Shown piece after piece: positions 1-12,200 of a DNA stretch of 64,000 nucleotides. The stretch is from Blasia pusilla (lineage: Eukaryota; Marchantiophyta; Marchantiopsida; Blasiales). Where the stretch lies: assembly GCA_050084515.1 (NCBI GenBank), contig CM114274.1, forward strand, positions 25,110,001 to 25,174,000, given 5' to 3'. Positions within the stretch are counted from its first letter, which is position 1, and every line of letters starts with the position of its first letter. The notes beneath the pieces are model-generated. The model was given only the letters and a program-made list of their open reading frames with translations. It ran no database searches and was not told the origin of the DNA. Made by a program: the position numbers and the translations under genes.

Positions 1-268
1 CTGATTCGTGTAGTGGCCGTGAATAAAAATTAGCCCATCGTACTCCCAGGTAGACTTGGAGCTTATTTTCTTCGAACTTTCTCCTGAAAGTTTTCGAAGA
101 CAGCCCCATCATTTGTTTATCAGGTGGCTATATCTCCATTGTGTAGTCGACCGAGGGCTCTGAATTCGCCCGGTGGCTTGAACTGCTAAAACCTTGTTTC
201 AGAACCTCAACCTCAAAATTGTACAGCTTCGCCTCGCCCACTCTAGCTCCCACCGGCATTCTGTGACT
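1..268. other. 3' flank of the INO80D-like gene
   Basis: No coding signal is visible. This lies downstream of the minus-strand gene ending at 269 and probably contains its 3' untranslated region. I could not place a poly(A) site with confidence. Confidence 0.4.
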
Positions 269-1796
269 CTAGGTGACTGCTCCAGCGACGGCCAAAGAGG
301 GAGCACCGCTGCCCTTGAGCTGGCCACCGATGTCTTTCTCGCATTGTAGTTTCACCAATGCGGTGTTGGTCAAGGTGGACTGGGACGAGACTCCGGTCCC
401 TCCCAGAAGCGCCTCCTCATCGTTTTCCAGCTGTGCTGCCAGAACTGTCTTTCTCTGGAAAGCCCGGCGTTTGTTCTGAATTTCGTGGACGTACTGCGAA
501 ATAATCAGGTGCAGTTTTGGGTTTGCCTTGGGGCCTCCCGGTAACACCTTTTTCAAAGACCGTGATGCTTGCCTCTGCGCTTGGTGAAAATGCTGCCCGC
601 ATAGGGGAGGAACAACAGCTCGCAGGACCGGCCTCCCGCAGACGGTGGTGGCACCGCTTTGACCCCTGTTGTGAAAGGTCAGCCCACAAATTTTGTTCAA
701 TCTCAGTCTGTGAAGTCGGACGTCTTCGTCATCCACCCGACACTTCTTCCATCACATTGCCATAGTAAGCTCACCTAGACGTTGCAAGTAAGGGCAGAAG
801 CTACAAATGGCCACTCTCAGAGGAATCATTGTAAAGATTCAGAGTAAGTGGCACGAATTCAATGCAGGAGAGACCGACAATCCGCTGGGAACAACCCCGG
901 AGCCGGATTTGGACCCAGCGAGGGCAAGAATGATGAATTCCCCAGCTGCAACAAAAGAAGAAGCCAAAACGCAACACGCACAACTACCGAAGGGCGAAAG
1001 AAGGCTACTTGAATTGCTTCCGCTGCGAAGGGCCATTCTCGACGGCGAGAGCAGCCCTGCACATACCTAGGGGACGCGCAAGTGCCAATCAGAACAAGAA
1101 AGAGAAATGGGAGGAGAGGGCGGAGAAGGAAAAGGAGAGAGAGGGAACACACGTGCGAATTACGAAGGAACAAGGTTTATACAACCGCTGCCGAGGCTCC
1201 AAGAGAATGTGCGCAAAACAGAAAACACTGAGCGGTAACGGCTTTGTCGAACATCCTTGTGCCCCGCAGTGCAAATTTTCGGCATTTCCTCTCTCCGGTT
1301 CCCTCATTCCATCTCCACCATCTTCTCCGTGTCTCACAGGCCCTTCTCGCTCCCTCTCCCCGCTCTCCACATCATCTCGCCATCCGCTCTTCCCGTGTCG
1401 CAGATAGAACCGCCTGTACTTGGACCGCATCTCTTCCAACAACCCCCAGTACTGCGTTCTGTAAAGCTTCATCAATTGCCGTACTCTCTTCGCCCTCCTC
1501 TGAATCACTTCGTCCACTGTGAGCGCATCCGTTCGCCTGAGCACTTCATCCTCCACGACACCCTCCACGGACGACTCGCATCTGTAGTCCGACTCGCTGT
1601 CGGACGCCTCGGAGTTGTCGCAGCGACTGCAGCTGTCGTTCGTGGCCGTGGGCCGAGCGGGATCCGAAGCGGGCTTTTTGCTCGGAGGAGCCTCCGTTAT
1701 GGGGTCGGTGGATGATGGAGCCGCGGAGGAAGTGAGATTGGGCGAGATTGAAGCCAATCGCTTCACAAGCTTCGTCTGTTTGCTCGTGCTTCCCAT
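269..1796 (-). CDS. INO80 complex subunit D-like protein (zf-C3Hc3H), two exons
   Basis: Two exons on the minus strand fit one protein of about 346 residues. Exon 1 runs 1796 to 1153 and exon 2 from 665 to 269 (stop TAG at 271-269). The intron 1152-666 has GT at 1152-1151 and AG at 667-666, and joins in frame. Exon 1 holds a Ser/Pro/acidic N-terminus, then a helical basic segment (VIQRRAKRVRQLMKLYRTQY, YRRFYLRHGKS), then the first half of a zinc-binding module (CGAQGC with FCFAHIL). Exon 2 carries the second half (VCGRPVLRAVVPPLCGQHF) followed by a basic helix (HEIQNKRRAFQRK). This order matches plant INO80D/KANL2-type proteins, which are subunits of nuclear chromatin-remodelling or histone-acetyltransferase complexes. 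The start at 1796 was chosen because the longer upstream frame is low-complexity Phe/Ser from the leader. Family assignment is from recalled similarity; the splice model is read directly. Confidence 0.8.
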
Positions 1797-2625
1797 CTCT
1801 TCCCACTTCCAGCAAAACGAAAACGAAGACGAAAAAAAACACCAAAAAAAAACAAAATCAAAAAAAAGGGAAAATCTCAGACTGTGAGCGTGCGTCACGA
1901 ACAAACCCTCCCTTCCCGCAAATCTTCCTGCTCTCTTTCCTTCCACAGTTACGCCAATGCCGCCCGACGAATCCCCCTCCGTTTCCGCCCCGTCTCCCTC
2001 ATTACACTTGCATGCCCACTACTCGAATTCCTCCCCGGCCTTCAAATCTCCCTCCCTCCCTCTCTGAGCGGTCGGTCGGTACCGCTGTTTTCATCTCCAC
2101 CGATTCTCTCCCCCATTCCTTCGTCCTCCTTCTGAAGCGGGGCCCCGCGTTCGTCGTCCGCTTCCATCTCGAGAGACCGTTCCCCGTCAGCTTCGTCTCC
2201 CCCCTCTCTCCTCCGCGCTCCACTTTCCTCAAATCGTGAAAAGAACTGTAGTTTCTTCTCTGACGATGAATAGTGAGGTTCCTTCCGCACTCCTCTTCTC
2301 CTCCCGCACTCTCTCGAGAACAAAAACGACTACTGCGCCAGTTGGGGTTCAAAAACGCCGTAAGAAATCCCAACACATGTCAGTCCTTCTCGTGCTCCGT
2401 CCAATGGACGGACGGACGGACGCACGCACGGAGCGCGAACGATGTCACGATTACCCAGAAATACCCTCCAGTCACGTCATGTCTCTCCGTCGCTCGCTGT
2501 ATCCGGACTGTTCTTCACCGTCGGCGGATGGCATGTATTAGGGGGTGTCAAAGATTACCCTCGGTAGAATCGTCCCGTCGTCTTCATTCGCTTCCGGAAG
2601 AAGAGGGGCGGTAATTTTGGAGTGA
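1797..2625 (-). promoter_or_regulatory. Leader and putative promoter of the INO80D-like gene
   Basis: The minus-strand gene starts at 1796. Above it the plus strand shows long C/T tracts with A-rich runs at 1830-1870, and a short GGAC/GCAC tandem run at about 2405-2427. On the minus strand this gives a purine-rich leader, plausible for a plant 5' UTR and promoter. No TATA box was convincing. Open frames on both strands here are low-complexity and were not accepted. Confidence 0.35.
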
Positions 2626-3067
2626 TACTCATTGAAGGGTATGGAAATGTTTCCTAATGGAACTCATACTTATGACCGTAAACGAGTGGGAAGAAAGAGG
2701 AGGGAGAGTACGAGAAAGGGAAGTCGAGTAGTCGAGGAACCACCCTGTTTCTCGGTCGGAGAAAGTCCCAATGGGACAATTTCGGGTGCCCATGAACCTC
2801 CGATAGGGGAATTTTTTACACTCTACTAGTGGGCAGCCTTTGCCATGCATGGGAGTGAAGTGACTAATCATGTTGCACACAAAATCTTTTTTCTGTTGTC
2901 CGTAGAAGGAAAAACATTTTCTTGTTGCCCAATTGGCACATGTCAAGCAAAAAGGTGTTTGCAAATCAAGAAGGCACTCTCCAGTAATAATATAGATTGT
3001 ATGTGCAACCGTGCAAGCCATCCAAAGTGCCTTTAACTAGTATGCAGTGTAGGCAGGCAATAGGGTA

Positions 3068-3192
3068 TCTCAAATTCACCTGTCCCATAAATTTTAATTA
3101 TAGTTGGCGTTTCAAATTCACCTGTCCCATAAATTTTAATTATAGTTGGCGTCTCAAATTCATCCATCCCAAAATTTTAACTATAGTTGGCA
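3068..3192. repeat. 42-bp tandem repeat, three copies
   Basis: Three adjacent units begin at about 3068, 3110 and 3152. The first two are almost identical (each contains CAAATTCACCTGTCCCATAA and ends with TATAGTTGGCGT). The third is diverged and slightly shorter. Because 42 is a multiple of three, the plus frame stays open and encodes a 14-residue repeat (KFTCPINFNYSWRF-like), but there is no sign of a real gene. Confidence 0.9.
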
Positions 3193-4969
3193 TACAATTT
3201 GGTTTGAGCTACGCAAGTAACTTCTGCTTTATGGGAGTGTCAAAAGTTAAATGCGGCTATAATGTTTACCAATAAGAACTCATGTGCGACGCACTAGCTT
3301 GAGTGCGTAGCTTCCATGTTTTTTCCACATTACAACACCATTAAATAAGATCTCATGTCCATGCAAATATTGGCATAGTAGCTCTGTCACATCTCTTAGA
3401 GACTTCGACACTTCGGTGTAAGTCAAAATTTGTATGGATGCTAGAGGAAATCCAATCTTACATTAACAAGTGTCCTTACACACATAGAATCCACTCTAAT
3501 TCTTACAAGTGCCAACCTATTGTTTTTTAAATGACTTTTTTTTCACAAAAAGGGCTTCACTTCGTTGGGAATACAAGTACCCAAAAAAGTAACCCCCTCT
3601 CCTTATACTATAATATAGATGTTCAATGGTTGGTCAAATTTATTTTTTTTCTCTAGTATTTCAATTTTGGAGTCATCCATGAGTTCAATTTTTCCTAATC
3701 AAGATACCATGAATGCAATTTGATTCAATTAAGAGGGTACCATCTGATAAGATGGATTGGACTGGATTAGAGGTGGATCAAAATCTGAGTTTTATCAAGA
3801 GTTCAAAATGTGATACATGTGTGGGAAGGAGATGTTCAACAAATTCAAAAGGAGTCAAAATTTCCTTTCAATTTATTACGGAGAAAGAGCTCCTCAACTT
3901 GGACCTAGTTAATATGACCACATGTGATGACTACTTAAAATGATTAAACGAGAGGTATGTATAGATTCTCTATCAAAAAAAGAGACAAGAAAGTAAGAAA
4001 GGGGAGTTCTTAGAGAACAAATGTCAAAAGGGAGGATGCTTATTCTCCTAAAGTTAACATCTAATAATAGTATAAGTTACCATTTTTAAAGGTTCTATTA
4101 GTGGAAGGGGGCGGTTTGTTTTTTTAGTTGCAACCTATGATCATAACCCCAAATTGGAAACTTGAAGATGCGTCGAAATTGTTTCTGGTCACAACAATTT
4201 CGTAACTTCAATCATAACCCCCAATTGTAACATGCTAATCTATCTTATTAAAGCAATGTATGTTCCCCCTAAGAAGAAATAGGTCTCTTTCCTTTCCAAA
4301 TAAGACTTCCACAACTTATTTCTCTTCTTTACTTTAGGGACAATTCTTTTGACGTATAAAGAGTATTTGGAAAATTTATACCGATTATGGTATGAAGGTA
4401 TCAACCCTCTCTCCGTCAAGTGCAAGCACTATCTTAGGCCATTCTCATGCCTCAAACCCAAGGCTGTGTCCTTTCCGTAAGAGTGCACATTCTTCCCCAT
4501 CTCTATTTTGAAGATTTTTTTTTTTCTGGCTAGTATGATTACATTATGTCCAAGGAGAGTTCACAATCTACACCCACCTTATATTTTCCTCATGATTTTG
4601 ATCAAAACGAGTCATCCATATATATTTCTATATCTAAATTATTATTATAGAATCCCTCCTTATTTTTAAACATCTCTCCTCTTGACACTTGTCCCTTTCA
4701 CCCAATAGGGTCATTCAAAATTAATTAAAAAAATGAAATTATTTATTACCTTCAAAAGTATTTGTCATTTTTTTCTTCACCATCTAGACTATCCGCAAAA
4801 AATTTTCCATCCGAATTTATTAATTATTGTCTCTATTGATATCCATCATTTTTTTTCTCCACGTGTTGAGTAATTTAATTGTACTATTCCCCATCCCTCT
4901 CAAAGGGTTAATTATACAATAACTATGCATAATTTTGATGGGTAATAAGGACATGACCAATTTTGGCCT

Positions 4970-5640
4970 CCAAATGAGATCTTGGGAGTTTGTCCCGTAC
5001 CCACCCCCAAACGATCCTCGCATAGGACCGGCGTCTCAAAGCATGCGCCCGATAATCGAATGATACCGAGTCTCCTTACGGAAAAAGTAACCAACAGGCT
5101 GGTTGACCTCCTACGGGACGGGCGTAAAGCCACTATGGGACTCCCACTCCGCCGCTCCACTCTGCGGTGGGACGCTCTCCCATCGCAGAAACAGGCTGCG
5201 CGCCGCACTCCTTCCGACCGCCAGAGGCCAGAGAGAAGCTCCGTCAGTCGACGGCAACTCACTTGGACTCTTCCGCGGCACCAGTAGTCGTCCGTCCATC
5301 ATCCTCCACGCGTCTCCCGTCTCATTAAGCCGTCCTTCTTTACAGTGACATCCTGCTCCTGTGGGAGCTCTCGCCCTCGCCTACAAGAGCACGGCGACGC
5401 GCTCGATGTGGAAAGTCGGAAACAACTGTTTGAACGCGCCTCCCCGTAAAACGCCCGATGACGTAACCGTGAGAATTCCCTGTGCGTAAGCGCCATGGAT
5501 TAATTGGATACAAGAACGAACGCGAGTGCGTCGCGGTGTCCGGACTCGGCCGTTTGGGTATGGTTGTAAGCATAGGAGCGCGGTATAAGAACTCTACGGA
5601 CCTCTATTTACTGTGTTAAAGGTTGTCCTGTGAGTCCGCT
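4970..5640. other. GC-rich island of unknown origin
   Basis: This stretch is clearly richer in GC and CpG than its AT-rich surroundings and has overlapping open frames on both strands, none longer than about 115 codons and none recognised. A TATAAG-like motif lies at about 5583. It could be an LTR or promoter fragment of an unidentified element. No terminal repeats were found. Confidence 0.3.
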
Positions 5641-6699
5641 CCGCTACACTTTGGGATGTCGTGCCATAAAGAAACACGAGTCATGAATGAATGAATGATG
5701 GCATGTTTGTCAACGACTTCGACTTATTCGAACTATTTGCAATCGCTCACTTGTTTTCTGGTTCGGGATTTTTACTACGTCTTCCGAAGAATCTCGATTA
5801 CTAATTTATGAGTTTAATAAAGCTTTTCTATAAGTAACGCATTTTCTAATTTTCTTGTGGCGTTGTCTTTTCCATGTTCACTGTGTAAAATATCTCCTTG
5901 CTCTATTAAAAACCTGTTTTTCCGAATAAAAAAAACAAATTTTAAAATTAGTGTTGGTATTTGAACAGTTTGTAGATCTCATGTGCGTTGGGTTGCGAAA
6001 GAGAAGTGGCATTTCTCTTAGTTTTTGCCGCACTTTTCCCTTTAAAATCTTCGCGGAATCTTGTGCTTTTTTTAACGCAAAAAACATTATGTGAATAAAA
6101 TATTAAGGCTTCTCTAAATAGCCATATTGCTCTTCCCCGCGACAAAATACATGACCTATAATGTCATCTCTATGTTATGTAAGGCTTCTACATACAATCG
6201 TTGTTTTTTTCCTCACTATCTAACCTATCCACGTGTCCTCACTCGAGTATAATGACTAACTCTCAAATTCCCCCCTCTCAAGGTGGCACACTGGTTTGCA
6301 TAGGATCATGTGGCATCACAATGAATATTCATGTCTTTGGTTGTGGGGTATTCCACGGGTAGAATTGTTCCCATTAAACCTGTATTTGGTGAAATACCCT
6401 GCAACTCCTTATGGAAAGTAATCGGTATCTCATGAATATTTGAGAAAGACGTATAATACCTTGTTTTTTTCCATAGGGCACCCCTTGACGCGCCCTAATG
6501 TTTAAACATGACTATCAACACGTCAATGCAATGCAAAATTTAAAATGCTCTCATTCAATTTTGGTGGACTTTTCTTCGTTCCTCTTTTCTAAACCAAAAG
6601 GCAAGCTTCCAACTCACTAAATTACTCACTTATAGTACATCAAAGTTCTTTTCTCTAAACCAGGGTAAAAAATCTAGAAGGATCCCTTGTAATTGGTGG

Positions 6700-7980
6700 T
6701 ATCACTCCATTTGCAAGCAAGCAATGTTAAGATCGGTGGAAAAATCTTTGGATATCCCAAGTCGGATTTTCATGATGAGCCTTTAGAAGAACTTGATGAA
6801 ATCCAATAAACGAGCATTCTTGCAACATAAGGAGAAGTCTTTAAGGAGGGAACTCCACAACAACCCCAAATTATTTGGAAAACGATTAGTAGTACGATCA
6901 TCGTAACCTACTTTGGATCCAAAATCTTTGATATCTTTTGTTGAAAAGCTTTATTTCTTCCCCCCATATCTTGGCCTTACGTGTTCTATGGGAGAAATTT
7001 AAGCGCACTAGGAAAGCTTTGTTTTGCGATTTTAATAAAGCTTTTGATACAATATCTTGTAAGCTCTTACGGGATAGACTACAGACCATTGGAGTTTCAC
7101 AAAATCTCCTTGTTGTTGTGGCTATATTGTATGAATCGATATGGGCCAAAATCAAAGATTCACAAACTCAAGAGATCTTGAGTACTCTTTGAGTCATTGA
7201 AGGTTGTCCTCTTTCGCCTGCTCTCTTTGGAATTTTGTATAGACAATATTGAAAAATGGCTGGAGGAATGTGAAAGTGAAGGTGTGAAGCTTGGAGATTT
7301 TCTTATCAAAGATTTATCGTTTACGGATGATGTCATATTACTAACACAGGATTCCATTAGTTTACAAAATACCTCAACACTTTGGAAAGTTTTTGTATCA
7401 AGAATCAGATGGAGGTTAACATGAAGAAGTCTAAAATCATCGTAGTGGGTACTATATCTAAGTTCTCATTCTTTCACAAAGGTCAACAATTATAAGAAGT
7501 AAATAGCTATTAATATCTAGGCATTGATTTCTCTCATGATTATATTTAGGCTCTTTGCCTTCAAAAGACGGTAGAAGTAGATTACAAAGCTCTATATTCA
7601 CTGTTAAATTGATGTAGGCAAGCCCATCTCGTATACTAGGGTCTTTGGAAGTTATTATTTAGAAGCTCAGTTTAGGGTCTATGTTCTTATATGGGACCAA
7701 AGTTTGGGGCCCTATTTGTAATAAGACAAATTAGAAGCACATGAAGAGGGTGCAAAAGATCTCTCTACAAGAAGATTCAGATGTGAGAAACCAAACTTCT
7801 TATATTATTCTTCTTACGGAAACAAGTTTTCTACCGCTTGAGGCGGATGCTCTCTACTTTATCATCACTTATATCACCAGGGTGAGATCTTTTGATATTT
7901 CTTGCCTCCCTCATCAAGCTTTACGAGTCACACGCTCCATAGGAAGGTTTAGAATTGGTCTACAAAATAGAAGGTGATTA
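6700..7980 (+). pseudogene. Broken non-LTR (LINE) reverse transcriptase
   Basis: Frame-shifted pieces on the plus strand follow the order of a LINE ORF2. The linker before RT (RRELHNNPKLFWKTIS) is at about 6845-6890. RT block 3 (FCDFNKAFDTISCKLLRDRL) is at about 7020-7085. The GCPLSPALFGI block is near 7200-7235, then a fingers/palm segment (IEKWLEECESEGVKL). A decayed catalytic box LSFTDDVILL is at about 7315-7345, where FADD or YADD is usual, followed by MEVNMKKSKIIVV. A post-RT segment (KRVQKISLQEDSD through LTETSFLPLEADAL) is at 7741-7870. At least two frameshifts and several stops show it is dead. The copy stops where the solo LTR begins at 7986. In active copies this protein primes reverse transcription at nicked target DNA. 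Confidence 0.8.
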
Positions 7981-7985
7981 AACAA

Positions 7986-9266
7986 TGTCGTATAATAAAA
8001 TCACCTGCTATGTAAAATCTTCTATCATTAAGTGTTGGAGAGAGTTTTATTAGTATTAAGTAAATTAGCCTATAAAAATGAAATTCCCATGTTTAAACCT
8101 TTTTAGTATGACTTATTTGCGCGAGCCCAACTTTAGGAAAAGAGATAATAAATAGAAGATGGGATTTGAAAAGTAAAGTATTGGGGTTGGTGCTTTAATA
8201 AAATAAAAGCAAAACTAGTCTTGGTTGATGGCTAGGGTTGGTGGGGTAGTTTGGAAGATATCAAGGGAGTAAAAGAGGATATTTTGGAAGATATGAGAGA
8301 CAATCTACTTGTGTTAAAATATGATCGGCTAAGCCTTGAGAGGAAGCCATGTGGCACAAGATAAGATTAGTCATATTTTGTACTCTTGTGGATCCCTTGT
8401 GAGTATATAAAGAGGAGTGACCTTCAAGGGCTCATCACCTTCTACGTCATATCTTGAGTCTCTTGTGTCACTCTTGAGTGTATGGCTTTGGGATTGCTTG
8501 CTCTTCCAATGAAAGTGGATTACCCCTCTTGGGAGAGTAACTTGATCTTGGTCTATTATTCGAGAGTTTTCTAGAGTGTGGTATGTGTCGAGATGAGAGA
8601 CTTGTCACCTTATATGAGTTTAGTCATACTATGATAGATGATGGTTTGGTTTGTTATTTTCCCAATGAGAGTGGATTATCCCTCTTGGGAGAGCAACTAT
8701 ACCAAATCCCATTCTAGAGGAGAGTAGATGATGTTTGTCAAGTATGGATAGGGTTGGAGCAGGAATTATGTCGGATTTTCCTTTCCTTAAACCGTAACAC
8801 ATCAAGATTCTCTCTGTATATAAACATTGGTTCACTCACTATCTAGTTAATCACTTTGGGGATACGTTCATGAACAAAGTCATGCAATCTCCAACTCCGT
8901 TGATTCTTTCTATAGTTACATACGGAAGGATATGGGATTGCACTTTGTATGTCCTTATATAGTTATCCATGGACGTGAATAGGTCTGCTCGAGTAGGATT
9001 TAATACTAGTTTTGCTACTTTCCTTGTGTATAAATATAAAGTAGTTTACAAGGATTTCATAGTTAGGAATTTCGGGGTTCCATGTTATGAACAAGTGATC
9101 GTCTCAACACTACTATTCGTGCTTCCTATCACGAGAGAATGGAGGAGTTTACATAATAATTTTGTATTGAAAAAGGAGAGATTCTTATAGAGTTTGACTT
9201 TGATCAACTACGTCTGCTGCAGCTATAAGGTCTGCCCTTACTCGAAGAAAGGCTCTCCTCACGACA
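7986..9266 (+). mobile_element. Solo LTR, copy 1 of a 1.28-kb LTR family
   Basis: This matches 18823-20098 along its whole length. It begins TGTCGTATAATAAAATCA and ends CTCACGACA, so it has TG...CA termini. A TATA box sits about 420 bp in, and transcript-like sequence follows. No internal retrotransposon region follows, so it reads as a solo LTR abutting LINE remains. The left flank ends ACAA. The right junction reads CACGACAACGGG, which could hide an ACAA target duplication blurred by loss of one ACA, but no clean duplication is visible. Short shared plus-strand open frames inside both copies carry stops at equivalent places and are not taken as genes. Confidence 0.75.
8404..8412 (+). promoter_or_regulatory. 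TATA box of LTR copy 1
   Basis: TATATAAAG lies in the context GTGAGTATATAAAGAGGAG and is conserved at the equivalent position (19235-19243) of the second copy. It marks the likely U3/R boundary of the LTR and its plus-strand orientation. Confidence 0.6.
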
Positions 9267-12200
9267 ACGGGATTGGAACTTGAAACTAGTGGCACTCCAA
9301 GAGCATCTAAAAAAGAAATATCTCATAATTTCTTGGATTAGCGCGGACATAAAATAAAGTATTTTCAACTTTATTTTAATCTTATGCTTGTGTATTATGA
9401 AAAAGGGTATCTACTTATGGGGATGTCCACTTTCTTACGTCTTATTATTGCATGGCACCAAACTAGGTCTTATAGACTAGGCATCGAAGAAGGACGTTGA
9501 CTCAACATTGATATAGTGAACAAATTTGTAGGTTGTTTGATATATGAAGTATTAAGAATGAAGATCATATGTTTGTTACACGTCCTAGATATGAAGACAT
9601 TATACTAGCTCATAAAATTGATGTGCATAATTTATATTCGTTATTATAATTGGTCCCATTATGATTTAGGTCGTTATATTAGATATATGATTATTTATCT
9701 TTCGAATGTTGTAGGCATTAGCTAGGATTAGGCCTCTAAGGTCTTTTCCTCATTTGGTGTATTATTTATTGTGTGCTTTTTAGCCTTTTGACCCTTTGGG
9801 TCGCACGGACTTGATTTATTTACCATTACCACCTCCTCAAAAGGTCACCCTTGACCTATCAGGATTGACACCAAACCTCTTTGATAACCTTTAGTACATG
9901 TTCTCTACTCCTTTATAAATGGTGTGATATCTCCCCTCCTTTCTTATGTATCTCATCTCCCATAAGAGGTTAAGATCGAATAACCAAATATGGAGATGAA
10001 GTATTTTCTCGCTCTTATTTGGAAAAGGAAGGGATTGTTGGACCCTTCTGGACCTCCAAAATGATGATGCGAGTGCCTTGCAAAATTACAAGATATTGGT
10101 AATTTTGAACTCTTGAGGATGTGGATGATATGCGGCGGGGTTGAAGGAGTTGAGAAGAGATATTTTCCAATTAAGATTACTTAGTATCCAACTGTAAGTT
10201 CTTAAAACTATAATACTCGTGTAATATCATATATTTTGTTAGTTTCACGAGAGATACCAACTCCTCATTATGTACATGGTATATCATGGCATGCTACATC
10301 ATGATGAACCCGAAGTGGAGGAGGAACGACCACATGTACGCATGTTGGTGTCAAACGGTTTGGTTTCGTATCGCTAATCAGACCGGCTCGTTGGATGAGA
10401 GGAACACTCACATGATGGCTCCTATAGCAAGGATAAGGACAAGGAAAATGAGATCTGACCTATGCAACTTCGAGTCACTCTAAGTCACAATAGGAGTTCC
10501 TCGTCAAATAGTGCAACTAGTGGAAGCACAATGCCTCACTAGAAGAAATTGTTGGTTTTATGACTAGGTTTTATGACTCGTATGAGTCATACTTCACAAA
10601 ATATGACTTACAATGACTGGAAATAACTTTAGACACAAAATCCAAGTCATATTTCTTTAATGACTAGGCTAACCAATATGCGGCCCCTTTTCAGGATTTT
10701 GAGTTTTATAATGGAGTTCGGGAATATGAATACACTCGCAACAGTCGAGAGTAACATGACACGATTCGGATTCCGATTTGGAAAAACATGGTAGTAGGGA
10801 TAGGGAGTAATACAATGAGATCTTGACTAACATGGCTCGCCGTATGTTTATAGGGTCGGAGAATATTGCCAAGGTTCGAAAAACACCAATCGGGAGATAG
10901 CTAAAGAATTGGGACACGGCTAAAGAAGGCTAGGAATAACATCATGGATAATCTTCTATTCCATATAAATGGGATAATTAATAATAGCATGGATGCTAAT
11001 AGACTACCGTTAAAAACTCATATGCTAGGGTTGAGAACGTCCATAATAACTTGTATTATACAGGCTCTTCACTTGGACTCAACTTCTTGTAGGAGCCCTA
11101 ACTAAGATGGTATGCTTAGGTGGATGTCGGTATATGAATCGAGGGAGTAAGTATGAGCCGATGATTGACAAGTCACTTAGATGATGTGGAAGAGTGACAT
11201 GTCAATACATGACTTGGAAAAATGTGTGTGACGTGGACTATGAGAAAGAAACTAGTTTATTAGTATTTGCATATTGATTTAGTCACCACCAATGACTACA
11301 AGAGTCATTTCTTTGTGAAAAAAGTTCACAATATCCAATGGCATTGTAACCTATGTAGTCGAATTTTAAATAAGCATTTCATGGTAAAATTATGTGACTT
11401 TGCAACTCATTCTATTTTTGGGCTTAGTTGGAGTTGGCAACTCCCTCAATTCTATCTTTTTATTCAATGATTAGAATGGGCATATATATTCTAGATCCAT
11501 TACTTCACGATTAAAGTCATATGATTGGCATAACCATGCAAATACGACTATTTAGGAGATTATAAACATAATGGCACCGTTTGGTGAGTACTATGAAAAT
11601 GAGTAGTTGGGAATGTATGATGCTTTAATTTTTTGGGGTTTGAACGATGATATGAGTGATGAAATTATTAATGCCATTAGATTTTTAGTTAGTTCATACT
11701 AGAATGAAGGGTTCTCGTATCCATTTCATGCGACAAATACATAAGAGGAAATTCAAATATCCATGTTTTGAAAAGAGCCCAAAATGAAGAATCATTAGTT
11801 GCCAACTCAAATATAAGCATCAAGTGCATTGACACAATGTTGATATGCTCACCAACACTACAATGGAAGTAAAGAACAAAGACCTTGAGTGAACTTGATT
11901 CTAGAGATCATGTATAGTTCTTGATCTAATAAAAATAAAAATATCCTACTACGTATAGGGGTAACATCCACGAGAAACCAATGGTTCAACAAAAGGAACA
12001 TAAAATCATGATAATAGAAATAAGTATGGATGATCATCAAGGAGAAGTTTTTCAAAGTGGATCAACACAAAATCAACCAAAATTTCAAGAGATTGAGCCA
12101 CAAACACGTCAGATAATGGATGATTTAAATTTAAGAAGATCAAATATCAATTCAAGTATGTTTTGTGAATGTCTCGTCTGCAACCAACCAAATAAATATC

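Larger units (their letters stand above)
2626..6690. other. AT-rich intergenic DNA without recognisable genes
   Basis: Only short open frames without family resemblance occur on either strand. It contains the 42-bp tandem repeat at 3068-3192, a GC-richer island at about 4970-5640 and a short GAAT run near 5685-5697. The rest is probably decayed transposon sequence that I cannot classify. Confidence 0.5.

Noticed and set aside
1089-1300. Minus-strand continuation of INO80D exon 1 beyond the donor (PSLSFSFSALSSHFSFLF)
   Set aside because: Intron read-through: a GT donor at 1152-1151 joins in phase to the acceptor at 667-666 and restores the zinc module.
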